From Microbacterium sp. SS28 (GTDB taxonomy: Bacteria > Actinomycetota > Actinomycetes > Actinomycetales > Microbacteriaceae): a stretch of DNA of 64,000 bases. A program made the position numbers and the translations under genes. Within the stretch, counting starts at the first letter, position 1, and each line of letters begins with the position of its first letter. The stretch lies in NCBI RefSeq assembly GCF_022761035.1, contig NZ_JAKWJP010000008.1:1-64000 (forward strand), given 5' to 3'. This document shows positions 40,299 through 49,652 of this stretch, one piece after another. The notes under the pieces were generated by a model. It had not been told where the DNA came from, did not search any database, and saw only the letters and a program-made list of their open reading frames with translations.

Positions 40299-41159
40299 TC
40301 AGCCGACCTTCTCGGCAGCACCCGCGATGAGTTCGACCACGCGTGCGGGCTCATCGATGCCCACTGAGAACACATACGTGGCGGCGAAGCCGAGCTCGCC
40401 CAGCGACGACACCACCGCTGCGATCGAGTCCGACGTCGACGCGGGGTTCACGCCGATCATCGCGGTCTTCTCGATGTCGTCGTAATCACGGCCGACGTCG
40501 TCGCAGTGGGCGCGCAGAACGTCGAGCTTGTGCGTCGGCATCTCGTCGCGCACGCCGAGGTTGCAGGCATCCGCGTACTGGGCCACCAGCCGCAGGGTCT
40601 TCTTCTCGCCGCCGCCGCCGATCATCAGGTATGGATGCGGCCGCGTGATGCTCTGCGGTGAGTTCAGCGCGCGCTCGAGCCGGTAGATCGCGCCGTCGTA
40701 CGGCTCGTCTTCTTCGGCCCACATCTGCAGGCAGATCTGGATCGTCTCCTCGAGCTTGACGAACCGCTCCGCCAGCGGCGGGAACTCGAAGCCCAGACCC
40801 TTCGATTCCTCCTCGTTCCACGCGGCGCCGATGCCGAGGCCGACGCGACCGCCTGAGAGCACATCCAGCGTCGTGACCTGCTTCGCGAGCAGCGCAGGCT
40901 CACGGTAGATCACCCCCGTGACGAGCGTGTGCAGCAGCGCCTTCTCGGTGTTCGCGGCGATGAAGCCGAGCGTCGCGTAAGCCTCGAGCATCTCGTGCTC
41001 GACCGGACCGATGCCGGGCAGCTGCCAGAAGTGATCCATGACGGTGATCCGCTGGATGCCCGACGCCTCGGCGTTGCGCACGTGCCGCGCGAGCGCCGGC
41101 CCGAGGTCGCGCTGACCGCTCGACCACGTGAAGTCTGCGATGTGAAGACCGAATTCCAT
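40299..41159 (-). CDS. F420-dependent LLM-class oxidoreductase
   Basis: A 286-residue luciferase-like monooxygenase-fold protein of the F420-using branch (TIGR03560-like). Conserved parts are GLHIADFTW, ITVMDHFWQLPG, LLHTLVTGVIYREPALLAKQVTTLDVLSGGRVGLGIGAAWNEEE (split in the chain) and LMIGGGGEKKTLRLVAQYADACNLG. The start is ATG 41159; a longer frame runs 14 codons upstream without support. Such enzymes reduce or oxidise diverse substrates with deazaflavin F420. It stands alone; no partner gene points to a substrate. Confidence 0.88.
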   Translation of the reverse strand: MEFGLHIADFTWSSGQRDLGPALARHVRNAEASGIQRITVMDHFWQLPGIGPVEHEMLEAYATLGFIAANTEKALLHTLVTGVIYREPALLAKQVTTLDVLSGGRVGLGIGAAWNEEESKGLGFEFPPLAERFVKLEETIQICLQMWAEEDEPYDGAIYRLERALNSPQSITRPHPYLMIGGGGEKKTLRLVAQYADACNLGVRDEMPTHKLDVLRAHCDDVGRDYDDIEKTAMIGVNPASTSDSIAAVVSSLGELGFAATYVFSVGIDEPARVVELIAGAAEKVG

Positions 41160-41294
41160 GCTGTGAGGGCTCCGTTCCGTCCACGGATCCGGATGCCGCA
41201 CCCGCCCGCCCTTGTCACTTTAGGCGTCGACTCGAGGGGTGTCCTCGTTCGCGCGCAACCCGTCTCCGCTGATCGTCAGCGGACTCGCCGCGGA

Positions 41295-43700
41295 TCAGCG
41301 CTGGAGCTGAGCGACCGGCGCAGGCGCGAGCGCGCCGAGCTGCAGCCAGGTCGCGATGACGGCATCCGGATTCAAGGACATCGAGCGGATGCCCCTCTCC
41401 ATGAGCCATGCCGCGAAGTCGGGATGATCCGACGGCCCCTGTCCGCAGATGCCGACGTACTTGCCACGCCTGTTGCACGCCGTGATCGCGCGCTCGAGGA
41501 GCACCAGGACTGCCGCATTGCGCTCGTCGAAGGCGTCCGCGACGAGCTCGGAGTCGCGGTCGACGCCGAGCGTCAGCTGCGTCAGGTCGTTCGAGCCGAT
41601 GGAGAAGCCGTCGAACAGATCGAGGAAGTCGTCCGCGAGGAGCGCGTTGGCCGGGATCTCGCACATCATCAGGACCTCGAGGCCGTTCCGGCCGCGGCGC
41701 AGGCCGTTGTGCGCCATCGCCGCGAGGGTCCGTTCGCCTTCGCTCCGCGTGCGGACGAAGGGGATCATGACCTGGAGGTTCGTCAGCCCCATGTCGTCCC
41801 GCACGAACCTGATCGCCTCGCATTCCATCGCGAAGCACTGCTCGAAGCTCTTCGTGGCGTAGCGGGATGCGCCGCGCCACCCGAGCATGGGGTTCTCCTC
41901 CTTCGGCTCGAAGAGATCACCGCCCAGAAGACGCGCATACTCGTTGCTCTTGAAGTCGCTCAGTCGCACGATCACCGGCTTCGGAGCGAATGCCGCCGCG
42001 ATGGTCGACACGCCCTCGGCGACCCGTCGCACGAAGTAGTCCCGCGGCGATGCGTAGGCGGCTGTCCGTGAGGCGACCTCCGTGCGCAGCGGCTCGGCGA
42101 GCTCGTCCGCCTCGGCGAGCGCGCGCGGATGGATGCCGACCATCGTGCTGACGATGAACTCGAGCCGGGCCAGTCCCACGCCGTCATTGGGGAGCTGCGC
42201 GAGCGAGAACGCCTGGTCAGGCACCGCGACATTGAGCATCACTTCGATGGGGAGGTCAGGCAGGTCGTCCACCACCGTCTGCTGCACGTCGTACTCGAGC
42301 GCTCCGCGATAGACGAGCCCGTCCTCGCCCTCGGCGCACGAGACGGTGATGCCGACGCCGTCGTCGAGGAGGCGCGTGGCGTCCGCCGTGCCGACGACGG
42401 CGGGGATGCCGAGTTCTCGCGCGACGATCGCCGCGTGACACGTGCGCCCGCCGCGGTCCGTGACGATCGCGGAGGCCCTCCGCATGATGGGCTCCCAGTC
42501 CGGGTCGGTCCGGTCGGCGACGAGGACGTCTCCCTCGTGGAAGAGGTGCATCTCGGCGAGGTCGTGCATGACGCGCGCCGGGCCGGCGCCGATCTTCGAG
42601 CCGACGGCCCTGCCCCGCACGAGGACGTCGCTGCGCTCGCGCAGCGCGTACCTCTGCAGGACGCCCCTGTCGAGATGGGCCACGGTCGTCTCGGGACGGG
42701 CCTGCACGATGTACAGCCGCCCGTCGATTCCGTCGCGGGCCCACTCGATGTCCATCGCGCGGCCGTAGTGGCCCTCGATGACGAGGGCACTGCCCGCCAA
42801 TTCCTCGACGTCTTCGTCCGAGATGCTGAACCGCGCGCGATCGTCGGCGGGCACCTCCACCGTGACCGTGCTCGCCCCGACGCGGGTGCCCTCGGCGAAC
42901 CGCATGGCGATCGCCTTCGTACCCAGCTCGCGTTTGATGATCGCGGGCCGCCCGACGCGCAGAGCCGGCTTGTACACCGAGAACTCGTCCGGGTTCACGG
43001 CGCCCTGGACGATCGTCTCGCCGAGGCCGTAGGCGCTCGTGATCACGACAGCCTCGTCGAAGCCGGACTCGGTGTCGACCGTGAACATGACGCCGGACGC
43101 CCCGACATCGGATCGCACCATCCGCTGTATCCCCGCCGAGATCGCGACGGACTCCGCCGCGAACCCGTGCTGCGCACGGTAGACGATGGCCCGGTCGGTG
43201 TAGAGCGACGCGAACACGCCGCGCACGGCATCCAGCACGTTCTCGACGCCTGCGATGTGGAGGAAGGTCTCCTGCTGGCCGGCGAACGAGGCATCCGGCA
43301 GATCCTCCGCCGTCGCGGAGGACCGCACAGCCCACGTCACGCCGTCCGGGTGCGCCTGTGCGGCGACGAGCGTCGCGTGCGCGGCGCGGATCTCGCGTTC
43401 GAGCGTCGCGGGGAACGGCTGCGCGAGGATCCACCGGCGGATCTCAGCGGCGGTCAGGGCGAGCATCGCGACGTCCTCGACGTCCAACGATGCGAGCGCG
43501 GCCTCGATCCTATGGTCGAGGTCCTCGTGCTCGAGGAACGAGCGGAACGCGCCGGCGGTCGTCGCGAATCCCTCCGGGACTCGCACCCCCGCACGGGCGA
43601 GGGTGCCGATCATCTCGCCGAGCGAGGCGTTCTTGCCGCCGACCACGGGGAGATCCGCCATCGTGATCTCACGGAACCAGAGAATGCTGCTGTCCTGCAT
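41295..43700 (-). CDS. ppsA: phosphoenolpyruvate synthase
   Basis: An 801-residue PEP synthase, the normal length. The N-terminal ATP-binding half starts [29 protein letters not shown]. The phospho-His domain has [21 protein letters not shown], and the C-terminal PEP/pyruvate barrel includes [26 protein letters not shown] and [13 protein letters not shown]. It makes PEP from pyruvate and ATP, feeding gluconeogenesis. A DosR-like palindrome (43736-43749) lies 36 bp before the start, on the same side as the P-type ATPase gene. Related dikinases occur among hypoxia/dormancy genes of other actinobacteria, which supports the island view. Confidence 0.93.
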   Translation of the reverse strand: MQDSSILWFREITMADLPVVGGKNASLGEMIGTLARAGVRVPEGFATTAGAFRSFLEHEDLDHRIEAALASLDVEDVAMLALTAAEIRRWILAQPFPATLEREIRAAHATLVAAQAHPDGVTWAVRSSATAEDLPDASFAGQQETFLHIAGVENVLDAVRGVFASLYTDRAIVYRAQHGFAAESVAISAGIQRMVRSDVGASGVMFTVDTESGFDEAVVITSAYGLGETIVQGAVNPDEFSVYKPALRVGRPAIIKRELGTKAIAMRFAEGTRVGASTVTVEVPADDRARFSISDEDVEELAGSALVIEGHYGRAMDIEWARDGIDGRLYIVQARPETTVAHLDRGVLQRYALRERSDVLVRGRAVGSKIGAGPARVMHDLAEMHLFHEGDVLVADRTDPDWEPIMRRASAIVTDRGGRTCHAAIVARELGIPAVVGTADATRLLDDGVGITVSCAEGEDGLVYRGALEYDVQQTVVDDLPDLPIEVMLNVAVPDQAFSLAQLPNDGVGLARLEFIVSTMVGIHPRALAEADELAEPLRTEVASRTAAYASPRDYFVRRVAEGVSTIAAAFAPKPVIVRLSDFKSNEYARLLGGDLFEPKEENPMLGWRGASRYATKSFEQCFAMECEAIRFVRDDMGLTNLQVMIPFVRTRSEGERTLAAMAHNGLRRGRNGLEVLMMCEIPANALLADDFLDLFDGFSIGSNDLTQLTLGVDRDSELVADAFDERNAAVLVLLERAITACNRRGKYVGICGQGPSDHPDFAAWLMERGIRSMSLNPDAVIATWLQLGALAPAPVAQLQR

Positions 43701-43735
43701 GAGACCAGGATTCCCGGCATCCCCTGGCCGCCGAA

Positions 43736-43749
43736 GGGTCGAAGGTCCT
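43736..43749. promoter_or_regulatory. DosR-like box GGGTCGAAGGTCCT (ppsA)
   Basis: The 14-mer agrees with the best local box (GGGACGAAGGTCCC, 49532) at 12 positions. It lies 36 bp upstream of the ppsA start codon and 24 bp inside the gap after the P-type ATPase cluster start, a typical activator distance. Confidence 0.55.
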
Positions 43750-43773
43750 GCGAGCGGAGCGGGCAGGATCGCT

Positions 43774-45702
43774 TCAGGCCTCGAGCTGCGGGCGTGCGCT
43801 CAGCCCCACCGCGATCGGCGCGGCGGAAGGCGCGAGGTCGATCGGCCGACCGCTCAGGGCGCGCAGCGCGAAGAGGATCGTCGCGAGATCCACGAGCTCC
43901 TGGGTGAGCGCGCCCGCCACCGCGGGAATGGCGCCGGTCGTGGCGACGAGCATCAGCCCCAGGCTCACGCCCATGCCGATCCAGATCGCGGTGAGGGCGA
44001 CCGTGAGCGTCCGGCGTGCGATCGAGACCGCCTCGACGACCTTCGCGAGCGAGTCGACGAGCACGACGATGTCGGCCGCCGCGCCGGCCGCCGTCGCGCC
44101 CTTCGCGCCCATGGCCACGCCGACGTCCGATGCCGCGAGCACCGGGGCATCGTTGATCCCATCGCCCACCATGACGACGGGCCGTGGCTGCAGTCCCGCG
44201 GCCAGATCGATCTTCTCGGCAGGGAGCAGCTCGGCGTGGACCTCGTCGATCCCGACGGCGCGCCCGATCTCCTCGGCGGTCGTCCGCGCGTCCCCCGTGA
44301 GCATCGCGACCCGCTCGACGCCGTGCGAGAGCAGCCAGTCGACGACCGCGCGCGACTCGGGGCGGGGATCGTCGGCCAGGATCAGGGTGCCCGCGAAGCA
44401 TCCGTCGACGGCGACGTACGCCGCGGCCTGTCCCGGATCGATCTCGGCGGTCGGGACGCCTCGCACCAGATCCTGGATGAACCGCCGCTTGCCCACGGTG
44501 ACGGAGTGGCCTTCGATGTCCGCCATGACCCCGTCGGTGGCCGCTTCGCTCGCCTTCTCGGCATCCGCCAGCGTCATTCCCCGCTCGACGGCCGCGTGTC
44601 TGATCCCCTCCGCGAGGACATGCGTCGAGTACTGCTCCGCGGACGCTGCGAGCCGCAGCAGTTCGCGAGCCTCGAATCCCGGTGCGGGGCGGACGGCGAT
44701 GAGGGCCGCCTTGCCGCGGGTGAGGGTCCCGGTCTTGTCGAACGCCGCCGTCTTCGCCTGCGCGAGACGCTCGATGGCGGATCCGTCCTTGACGACGACG
44801 CCGTTCCGCGCGGCGCGGGACATGCCGCTCACGAAGGCGACAGGTGCCGCGATGAGCAGCGGGCAGGGCGTCGCGAGCACCAGCACCTCGGCGAAGCGCG
44901 TCGGGTCGCCCGAGAAGAGCCACGCGAGCCCCGCGATCGCGAGCGAGACCGCCGTGAAGGGGATCGCGAACCGGTCGGCGAGTCGAACGACGGGCGCACG
45001 CGACGACTCAGCGTCGCGCACCAGTGCGACGATCTGCTGATACTGGCTGTCTGCGCTGAGCCGCAGCGCCTGCACGCGCACCACCTGCCCCCCGTTGATC
45101 GCTCCCGACATCACCTCCTCGCCGGGCGATCGAAGGACGGGCATGCTCTCGCCCGTGAGCGAGGACTCGTCGAAGCTCGCCTCTGCGCCGAGCAGCATCC
45201 CGTCGACGGGGACGATCTCCGACGGCCGCACCAGCAGCACGTCGCCGATCGCGACATCGTCGACGGGAACGTCTGCGATGGCGTCGCGTCCCGAGTCCCT
45301 GGATCGCGTGAGCACGTGGGCGATGCGGGGCGACCGGTCCAGGAGCGCAGTGAGATCGCGCCGAGCGCGACGCGACGCGAATTCCTCGAGCGCTTCGCCC
45401 CCGGCGAGCATGAGGACGATGATGAGCGCCGCGACGTACTCGCCGACCGCGAGCGTCGCGACCATGGCCACGACCGCGAGCACGTCCAGGCCGACATGCC
45501 CGCGCATCACATCGCGCACCATGCGTGCGATGGTCCAGCCGACGAACGTGATCACCGCGGCGACGGCCACCCACCGAGCCGACCTGTTCGCGCCGACGGC
45601 GGACAGGCCCACGACGATCCCGAGCGCCGCGAGAGCTGCCACGATGACGGCGTTTCGACGCCCCGGGCCCTTCACCGCGGCACCGGCGCCAGCGCGCACC
45701 AC
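43774..45702 (-). CDS. P1B-type metal-transporting ATPase
   Basis: A 642-residue heavy-metal P-type ATPase without N-terminal metal-binding domain. Core motifs are [10 protein letters not shown] (actuator), the membrane CPx motif [17 protein letters not shown], the phosphorylation site DKTGTLTRG, and the hinge [22 protein letters not shown]. The usual HP pair after the phosphorylation domain reads STHVLAEG, so Pro is replaced by Val. The start given is GTG 45702 with no ribosome site of its own; a 29-codon ORF with a good site overlaps it. Two DosR-like boxes lie upstream. Metal specificity cannot be settled; zinc, cadmium or divalent iron are possible. Confidence 0.9.
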   Translation of the reverse strand: MVRAGAGAAVKGPGRRNAVIVAALAALGIVVGLSAVGANRSARWVAVAAVITFVGWTIARMVRDVMRGHVGLDVLAVVAMVATLAVGEYVAALIIVLMLAGGEALEEFASRRARRDLTALLDRSPRIAHVLTRSRDSGRDAIADVPVDDVAIGDVLLVRPSEIVPVDGMLLGAEASFDESSLTGESMPVLRSPGEEVMSGAINGGQVVRVQALRLSADSQYQQIVALVRDAESSRAPVVRLADRFAIPFTAVSLAIAGLAWLFSGDPTRFAEVLVLATPCPLLIAAPVAFVSGMSRAARNGVVVKDGSAIERLAQAKTAAFDKTGTLTRGKAALIAVRPAPGFEARELLRLAASAEQYSTHVLAEGIRHAAVERGMTLADAEKASEAATDGVMADIEGHSVTVGKRRFIQDLVRGVPTAEIDPGQAAAYVAVDGCFAGTLILADDPRPESRAVVDWLLSHGVERVAMLTGDARTTAEEIGRAVGIDEVHAELLPAEKIDLAAGLQPRPVVMVGDGINDAPVLAASDVGVAMGAKGATAAGAAADIVVLVDSLAKVVEAVSIARRTLTVALTAIWIGMGVSLGLMLVATTGAIPAVAGALTQELVDLATILFALRALSGRPIDLAPSAAPIAVGLSARPQLEA

Positions 45703-45761
45703 TCCGCGGTCCGGCCGCGGGCGGCAGCGCGGCCGTCGTGGCCGAGAACCACCCGTTCCAT
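45672..45761 (-). CDS. 29-codon ORF overlapping the P-type ATPase start (USP-like N-terminus)
   Basis: ATG 45761 on the minus strand has the best ribosome site of the region (GGAGG, 5 nt spacing). It opens a 29-codon frame that overlaps the ATPase start by 31 nt in another frame. The peptide begins MERVVLGHDGRAAARG, which resembles the first strand of universal stress proteins (VVxGHDGS). It may be a leader that couples translation into the ATPase gene, a remnant of a stress-protein gene, or evidence of a frameshift at the ATPase N-terminus. Confidence 0.4.
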   Translation of the reverse strand: MERVVLGHDGRAAARGRTAEWCALAPVPR

Positions 45762-45829
45762 GATGACCTCCGAGTGCGGCGCCGCCCGACGCCCTGTGCC
45801 GACGCTAGGCCGCGTGTGGTCACGCCGAT

Positions 45830-45873
45830 GGGCCGAAGGTCCTGTCGACGCGACACCACGGGACCTTGGACCC
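45830..45873. promoter_or_regulatory. two DosR-like boxes between P-type ATPase and SDR
   Basis: GGGCCGAAGGTCCT (45830-45843) and GGGACCTTGGACCC (45860-45873; reverse GGGTCCAAGGTCCC) lie between divergent starts. Their centres are 30 bp apart, about three helical turns, so a regulator could sit on one face of the DNA and serve both genes. Confidence 0.6.
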
Positions 45874-45924
45874 GATCCGCCGCCTCGGAGAGGACTCGAC
45901 TGAGGGGAAGAGAAGGGAACTCTG

Positions 45925-46677
45925 ATGTCGGACCTCGGCCATCGCTTCACCGACTGCGCGATCATCGTCACGGGGGCCGGCTCCGGGATCGGCCGCGCGA
46001 CCGTCGAGCGGCTCGTCGCCGAGGGTGCCCGCGTGGTCGCGGTCGATCTTCTGCCCGACCGTCTCTCGACCCTGACCGACGAGGTGGCGGGCGAGATCGT
46101 TCCCCTGGCCGTGGACATCACCGAGCCCGCCGCAGCCTCCGCCATCCTCGAGGCCGCGGGACCTCAGGTCGACGGCCTCGCCAACGTCGCCGGGATCATG
46201 GACGGATTCGAGCCGACGGCCGAGATCGACGATGCGACGTGGGACCGGGTCCTCGCCGTCAACCTGACCGCGATGATGCGCCTTACGCGGGCGGTGCTGC
46301 CGGGGATGGTCGAGCGCGGGCGCGGCAGCATCGTGAACGTCGGGTCGGAAGCAGGACAGCGGGGTTCGGCCGCCGGCACGCCGTACACGACCTCGAAGCA
46401 TGCGGTGAACGGGTTCACCAGGAGCACGGCGTTCTTCTACACGCCGAAAGGCGTCCGGTGCAACGCTGTCGCGCCCGGCCCGGTCGCGACGAACATCGAG
46501 GCCCCGTTCCGCTCCGAATGGGCGCAGCAGCGCCTCGGCCCGCTCTTCCAGACGAACATCCCGGCGGTCGCGCGTCCCGAAGAGCTCGCGTCGGCGATCG
46601 CCTGGCTGCTGAGCGATGACGCCTCCAACGTCTCGGGGTCGGTGCTGTCCGTCGACGGCGGATGGGCGGCCATCTGA
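45925..46677 (+). CDS. short-chain dehydrogenase/reductase
   Basis: A 250-residue classical SDR with TGAGSGIGRATVERL, NVAGIMDGF, the catalytic Ser in NVGSEAGQRGS and YTTSKHAV. GAAGGGAA precedes the ATG. The last base of its stop is the first base of the next ATG (TGATG), so it is tightly coupled to the beta-CASP gene. Two DosR-like boxes lie 52-95 bp upstream. The substrate is unknown; the setting suggests redox balance under low oxygen. Confidence 0.87.
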   Translation: MSDLGHRFTDCAIIVTGAGSGIGRATVERLVAEGARVVAVDLLPDRLSTLTDEVAGEIVPLAVDITEPAAASAILEAAGPQVDGLANVAGIMDGFEPTAEIDDATWDRVLAVNLTAMMRLTRAVLPGMVERGRGSIVNVGSEAGQRGSAAGTPYTTSKHAVNGFTRSTAFFYTPKGVRCNAVAPGPVATNIEAPFRSEWAQQRLGPLFQTNIPAVARPEELASAIAWLLSDDASNVSGSVLSVDGGWAAI

Positions 46678-48632
46678 TGGCCCGCGGATCGACCCTCCGA
46701 TTCCTCGGTGCCACCGACACGGTCACGGGATCCCGATATCTGGTCGAAAGCGGCGGACGCCGCATCCTCATCGACTGCGGCCTGTTCCAGGGCTACAAGA
46801 AGCTGCGCGAGCGCAACTGGGGGTCCTTCGGCGTCGACCCCGCGAGCATCGACGCGGTCGTCATCTCACACGCCCATCTCGACCACACCGGCTACCTGCC
46901 CGCCCTGGTGCGCGACGGATTCCGCGGGCGCGTGCACGCGACGCACGGCACGACCGAGCTGAGCCGCCTCATCCTGACCGACAGCGGCCGCCTTCAGGAG
47001 GAGCAGGCCGCGTACGCCGAGCGACACCGCACGTCTCGGCACTCTCCGCCGCGGGCCCTCTACACGGAGGACGACGCGGAGGACGCGCTCGAGCGCTTCG
47101 TCGCCCACCCCTTCGACGAGGACATCGACGTCGAAGGAATGCGTGCGCGGTTCCTTCCGGCGGGACACATCCTGGGCGCTGCCCAGGTGCGGATCGAGGC
47201 GGACGGCAGGTCCGTCCACTTCACGGGCGATCTCGGTCGCGTCGACGATCCCCTCATGCGGCCGCCGCGCCCGTTCGGCGGCTCGGACGTGCTCGTGTCC
47301 GAGTCGACGTACGGCGACCGGGCGCATCCCGCGGTCGAGGCAGCGACCGCGCTGGGCGACATCATCACGCGAGTATGCCGGCGCGGCGGTGTCGTGATCA
47401 TCCCGTCCTTCGCGATCGGCCGGGCCGAGAGCCTGCTGCTCCAACTCAGCAGGCTGCGTGCCGCCGACGCGATTCCGGAGGTCCCGATCTTCCTCAACAG
47501 CCCTATGGCGGTCGATGCCTCCGAGATCTACGCGCGCTACCCCGAGGAGCATCGCCTCTCACCGGGCGAGTTCGACGCCGTGTACCGGGTGGCGACGCTC
47601 GTGCGCTCGGTGGAGGAGTCCAAGCGGCTCAACCTCCTCGCGGGCCCCGCCGTCATCATCTCGGCCAGCGGCATGCTCGAGGGCGGACGCGTGCTGCACC
47701 ACGTCGCGGCGTATGGCGGGGACCGTCGCAACGCGATCGTCCTGACCGGGTTCCAAGCGGGCGGCACCAGGGGCGCGGCACTTCGGCGCGGCGAGAGGTC
47801 TCTGCGGATCTACGGCCGCGACATCCCGATCCGTGCAGAAGTCCACTCGCTCGAGATGCTGTCGGCGCACGCGGACGCCGCTCAGCTGACGGACTGGATG
47901 GCCCATGCCGAGCGGCCGCCCGACGCCGTGTATCTCACCCACGGCGAGCCGACCGCGGCGGATGCGCTGCGCGTGCGCATCAGGCAGACGCTCGGCTGGA
48001 CGGCGCACGTGCCCGAGTTCGGCGAGACGGTCGACCTGGGAGTGACGGGGGATCGGCGCTCGCCGGAGCCCGGACCGGCAGCCGAACCACGCCGAGGTAC
48101 TTTCGGCCCGACCCTCGTGCGAGAAGCGACGTTCGCTGGAACCAGCGATCGCGATGCGGCGATTCGAACCGACGGAGATGACGCCATGAAGACAGCAGGC
48201 GATGAGACTGTGGTCTCGCTGACCGAGGACGAGTGCTGGGACCTGCTCGCGCGTCACGAGCTCGGCCGGCTCGCCCTGGCCGTTGCGGGCGAGCCGGAGA
48301 TCTTCCCCGTGAACTACGTGGTCGATGGCCCCCGCATCCTCTTTCGAACGGCGCCCGGCTCGAAGCTCGCGGAGCTGACCGTCAATCCGCACGTGGCCTT
48401 CGAGGTCGACGAGTACGACGAGGATGCCGCGGCGAGCGTCGTGGTGAAGGGGACCGCCCACCGCCTCGAACTGCAGCGCGAGATCGACGAGGCCGACGCC
48501 CTTCCGCTCATGCCGTGGATCCCGACCCTCAAGTACCGCTGGGTGCGGATCGCTCCCACGGCGGTCACCGGCATCCGCTTCGCACGCGTCCCGGAGCCGG
48601 ATCGGTACGTTGCGTCGACGACCGACGCGTGA
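46677..48632 (+). CDS. beta-CASP metallo-nuclease fused to PNPOx-like domain
   Basis: A 651-residue fusion. Residues 1 to about 455 form a metallo-beta-lactamase/beta-CASP protein of the YSH1/CPSF type with SHAHLDHTG (H65, H67, D69, H70), GHILGAAQV, HFTGDLGR, ISASGML and the late HAD and TLTHG-like (YLTHGEPT) motifs; such proteins are RNA endonucleases or exonucleases. A linker of about 50 residues leads to a split-barrel flavin-binding (PNPOx-like) domain from about 510 (LARHELGRLALAVAGEPEIF). The second half could also be made alone from ATG 48186 (residue 504), which has GGAG 8 nt upstream and a DosR-like box 77 bp before it. The gene is coupled to the SDR. Confidence 0.86.
   Translation: MARGSTLRFLGATDTVTGSRYLVESGGRRILIDCGLFQGYKKLRERNWGSFGVDPASIDAVVISHAHLDHTGYLPALVRDGFRGRVHATHGTTELSRLILTDSGRLQEEQAAYAERHRTSRHSPPRALYTEDDAEDALERFVAHPFDEDIDVEGMRARFLPAGHILGAAQVRIEADGRSVHFTGDLGRVDDPLMRPPRPFGGSDVLVSESTYGDRAHPAVEAATALGDIITRVCRRGGVVIIPSFAIGRAESLLLQLSRLRAADAIPEVPIFLNSPMAVDASEIYARYPEEHRLSPGEFDAVYRVATLVRSVEESKRLNLLAGPAVIISASGMLEGGRVLHHVAAYGGDRRNAIVLTGFQAGGTRGAALRRGERSLRIYGRDIPIRAEVHSLEMLSAHADAAQLTDWMAHAERPPDAVYLTHGEPTAADALRVRIRQTLGWTAHVPEFGETVDLGVTGDRRSPEPGPAAEPRRGTFGPTLVREATFAGTSDRDAAIRTDGDDAMKTAGDETVVSLTEDECWDLLARHELGRLALAVAGEPEIFPVNYVVDGPRILFRTAPGSKLAELTVNPHVAFEVDEYDEDAAASVVVKGTAHRLELQREIDEADALPLMPWIPTLKYRWVRIAPTAVTGIRFARVPEPDRYVASTTDA
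48096..48109 (+). promoter_or_regulatory. DosR-like box inside beta-CASP gene (GGTACTTTCGGCCC)
   Basis: GGTACTTTCGGCCC matches the published DosR motif GGGACTTTNGTCCC at 11 of 13 defined positions. It lies in the linker-coding part of the beta-CASP/PNPOx gene, 77 bp before the internal ATG 48186, so it may activate a separate PNPOx transcript. Confidence 0.45.
48174..48188 (+). other. internal ribosome site and in-frame start for PNPOx-like domain
   Basis: GGAG (48174-48177) stands 8 nt before ATG (48186-48188), in frame within the beta-CASP fusion. Translation from here would give a 148-residue PNPOx-like protein starting MKTAGDETVV, the normal size of that family when free-standing. Confidence 0.5.
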
Positions 48633-48699
48633 TCCGCCGTCCGGTCGCGGAGGGAGATTCCGCCACGACCACCGGAACGAACCCCGAAAGGTGAAGAAG

Positions 48700-49227
48700 A
48701 TGAATGCACTGATCGTCTACGAGTCGATGTTCGGCAACACGAGGCAGGTCGCGGACGCCATGCGCGAGGCGCTCGAGTCGACCGACGTCGAGGTGACCCT
48801 GACGACCGCGGCCGGTGCGCCGGCGGATCTCGGCGGGTTCGAGCTCGTGATCGTCGGAGCGCCGACGCACGCGCACACACTCCCTCAGCCGACGTCGAGG
48901 GTCCAGGGCGGCGCATGGGCCGATGACCCCGAGAAGGATCTGCGGCTCGAGCCGGGCGCCCACGAACCGGGCGTCCGGGAATGGATCGAGCGCATCGCGA
49001 CACCCGACACCGCCGCGCGCTTCGCATCGTTCTCGACGCGCGTCGACATCCCGCGTATCTTCTCCGGCGATGCGGCGCTCGCGATCGCGAAGCGTCTGCG
49101 CAAGCGCGGCATCGTCGTGACGCTCCACGCCGACTTCCTCGTCGACCGCGACAGTCACCTGCTGGAGGGGGAGGTGGAGCGCGCGCACGACTGGGCGACG
49201 CAGCTCCTGGCAGTGCCCTCGCGGTGA
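48700..49227 (+). CDS. flavodoxin-domain protein
   Basis: A 175-residue flavodoxin fold. The FMN phosphate loop YESMFGNTRQVADAM is at 7-21, and the second flavin loop includes GAPTHAHTLPQPTSR. GAAAGG lies 9 nt before ATG 48700; a GTG at 48691 is possible but would be too close to the site. Such proteins carry electrons or act as quinone reductases in the cytoplasm. It stands 67 bp after the PNPOx domain in the same direction, without a DosR-like box of its own, so it may be read from the upstream promoter. Confidence 0.87.
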   Translation: MNALIVYESMFGNTRQVADAMREALESTDVEVTLTTAAGAPADLGGFELVIVGAPTHAHTLPQPTSRVQGGAWADDPEKDLRLEPGAHEPGVREWIERIATPDTAARFASFSTRVDIPRIFSGDAALAIAKRLRKRGIVVTLHADFLVDRDSHLLEGEVERAHDWATQLLAVPSR

Positions 49228-49288
49228 AACCCGGGCGGCGGACCCCCGCGGCGGCACGAGGTCGCGTCGCGGGGAAGAGCCGGCTTCT

Positions 49289-49480
49289 TCAGCGCAGTCC
49301 GCCTGCGAGGGGCCGGAGATGCGGGATGGGATCGGGTCGCTCAGCGCGGCTGGAGTGGTTGGGCGTCGGTCCCGCGAAGACGAGCCACACGTCTTCCGCG
49401 GTGATTGCTGACGTGGGCGTGGTCGGTGGGACCGGCTCGACGGGGCTTCCCTCTCGGGGGAGCAGTTCTTGTGCATTCAT
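49289..49480 (-). CDS. 63-residue protein of unknown function
   Basis: A small gene on the minus strand. ATG 49480 has a very good ribosome site (AAGGAG, 8 nt spacing). The 63 residues are Pro-rich (MNAQELLPREGSPVEPVPPT at the start, then ITAEDVWLVFAGPTPNHSSR) with no membrane helix or known motif. It is divergent from the DosS-like kinase gene, and the best DosR-like box of the window (49532-49545) lies 52 bp upstream. It may be a small effector of the hypoxia response. Confidence 0.6.
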   Translation of the reverse strand: MNAQELLPREGSPVEPVPPTTPTSAITAEDVWLVFAGPTPNHSSRAERPDPIPHLRPLAGGLR

Positions 49481-49531
49481 GATCGAGTCTCCTTCGTGCT
49501 TCCATCCCACCTCCGCTGCCCTTTCGGCGAG

Positions 49532-49545
49532 GGGACGAAGGTCCC
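49532..49545. promoter_or_regulatory. DosR-like box GGGACGAAGGTCCC
   Basis: A 14-bp inverted repeat with perfect arms GGGAC/GTCCC, the closest match in the window to the DosR motif GGGACTTTNGTCCC read on the other strand. It lies between the divergent 63-aa gene and the sensor kinase gene and could serve both, including positive autoregulation of the kinase-regulator pair. Confidence 0.68.
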
Positions 49546-49652
49546 TCGGGTGCGGTCCGGCCGCTCCCTCCCGGCGCCGCCCCGGGCGCACTGGCTACGG
49601 CGGACGCCGGAGCCTAACCTGACAGGTGACGGCGATCATGGGAGGTGACGCG

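Noticed and set aside
49626-49652. Upstream GTG start for the DosS-like kinase
   Set aside because: No ribosome site; GGGAGG is spaced correctly for GTG 49653.
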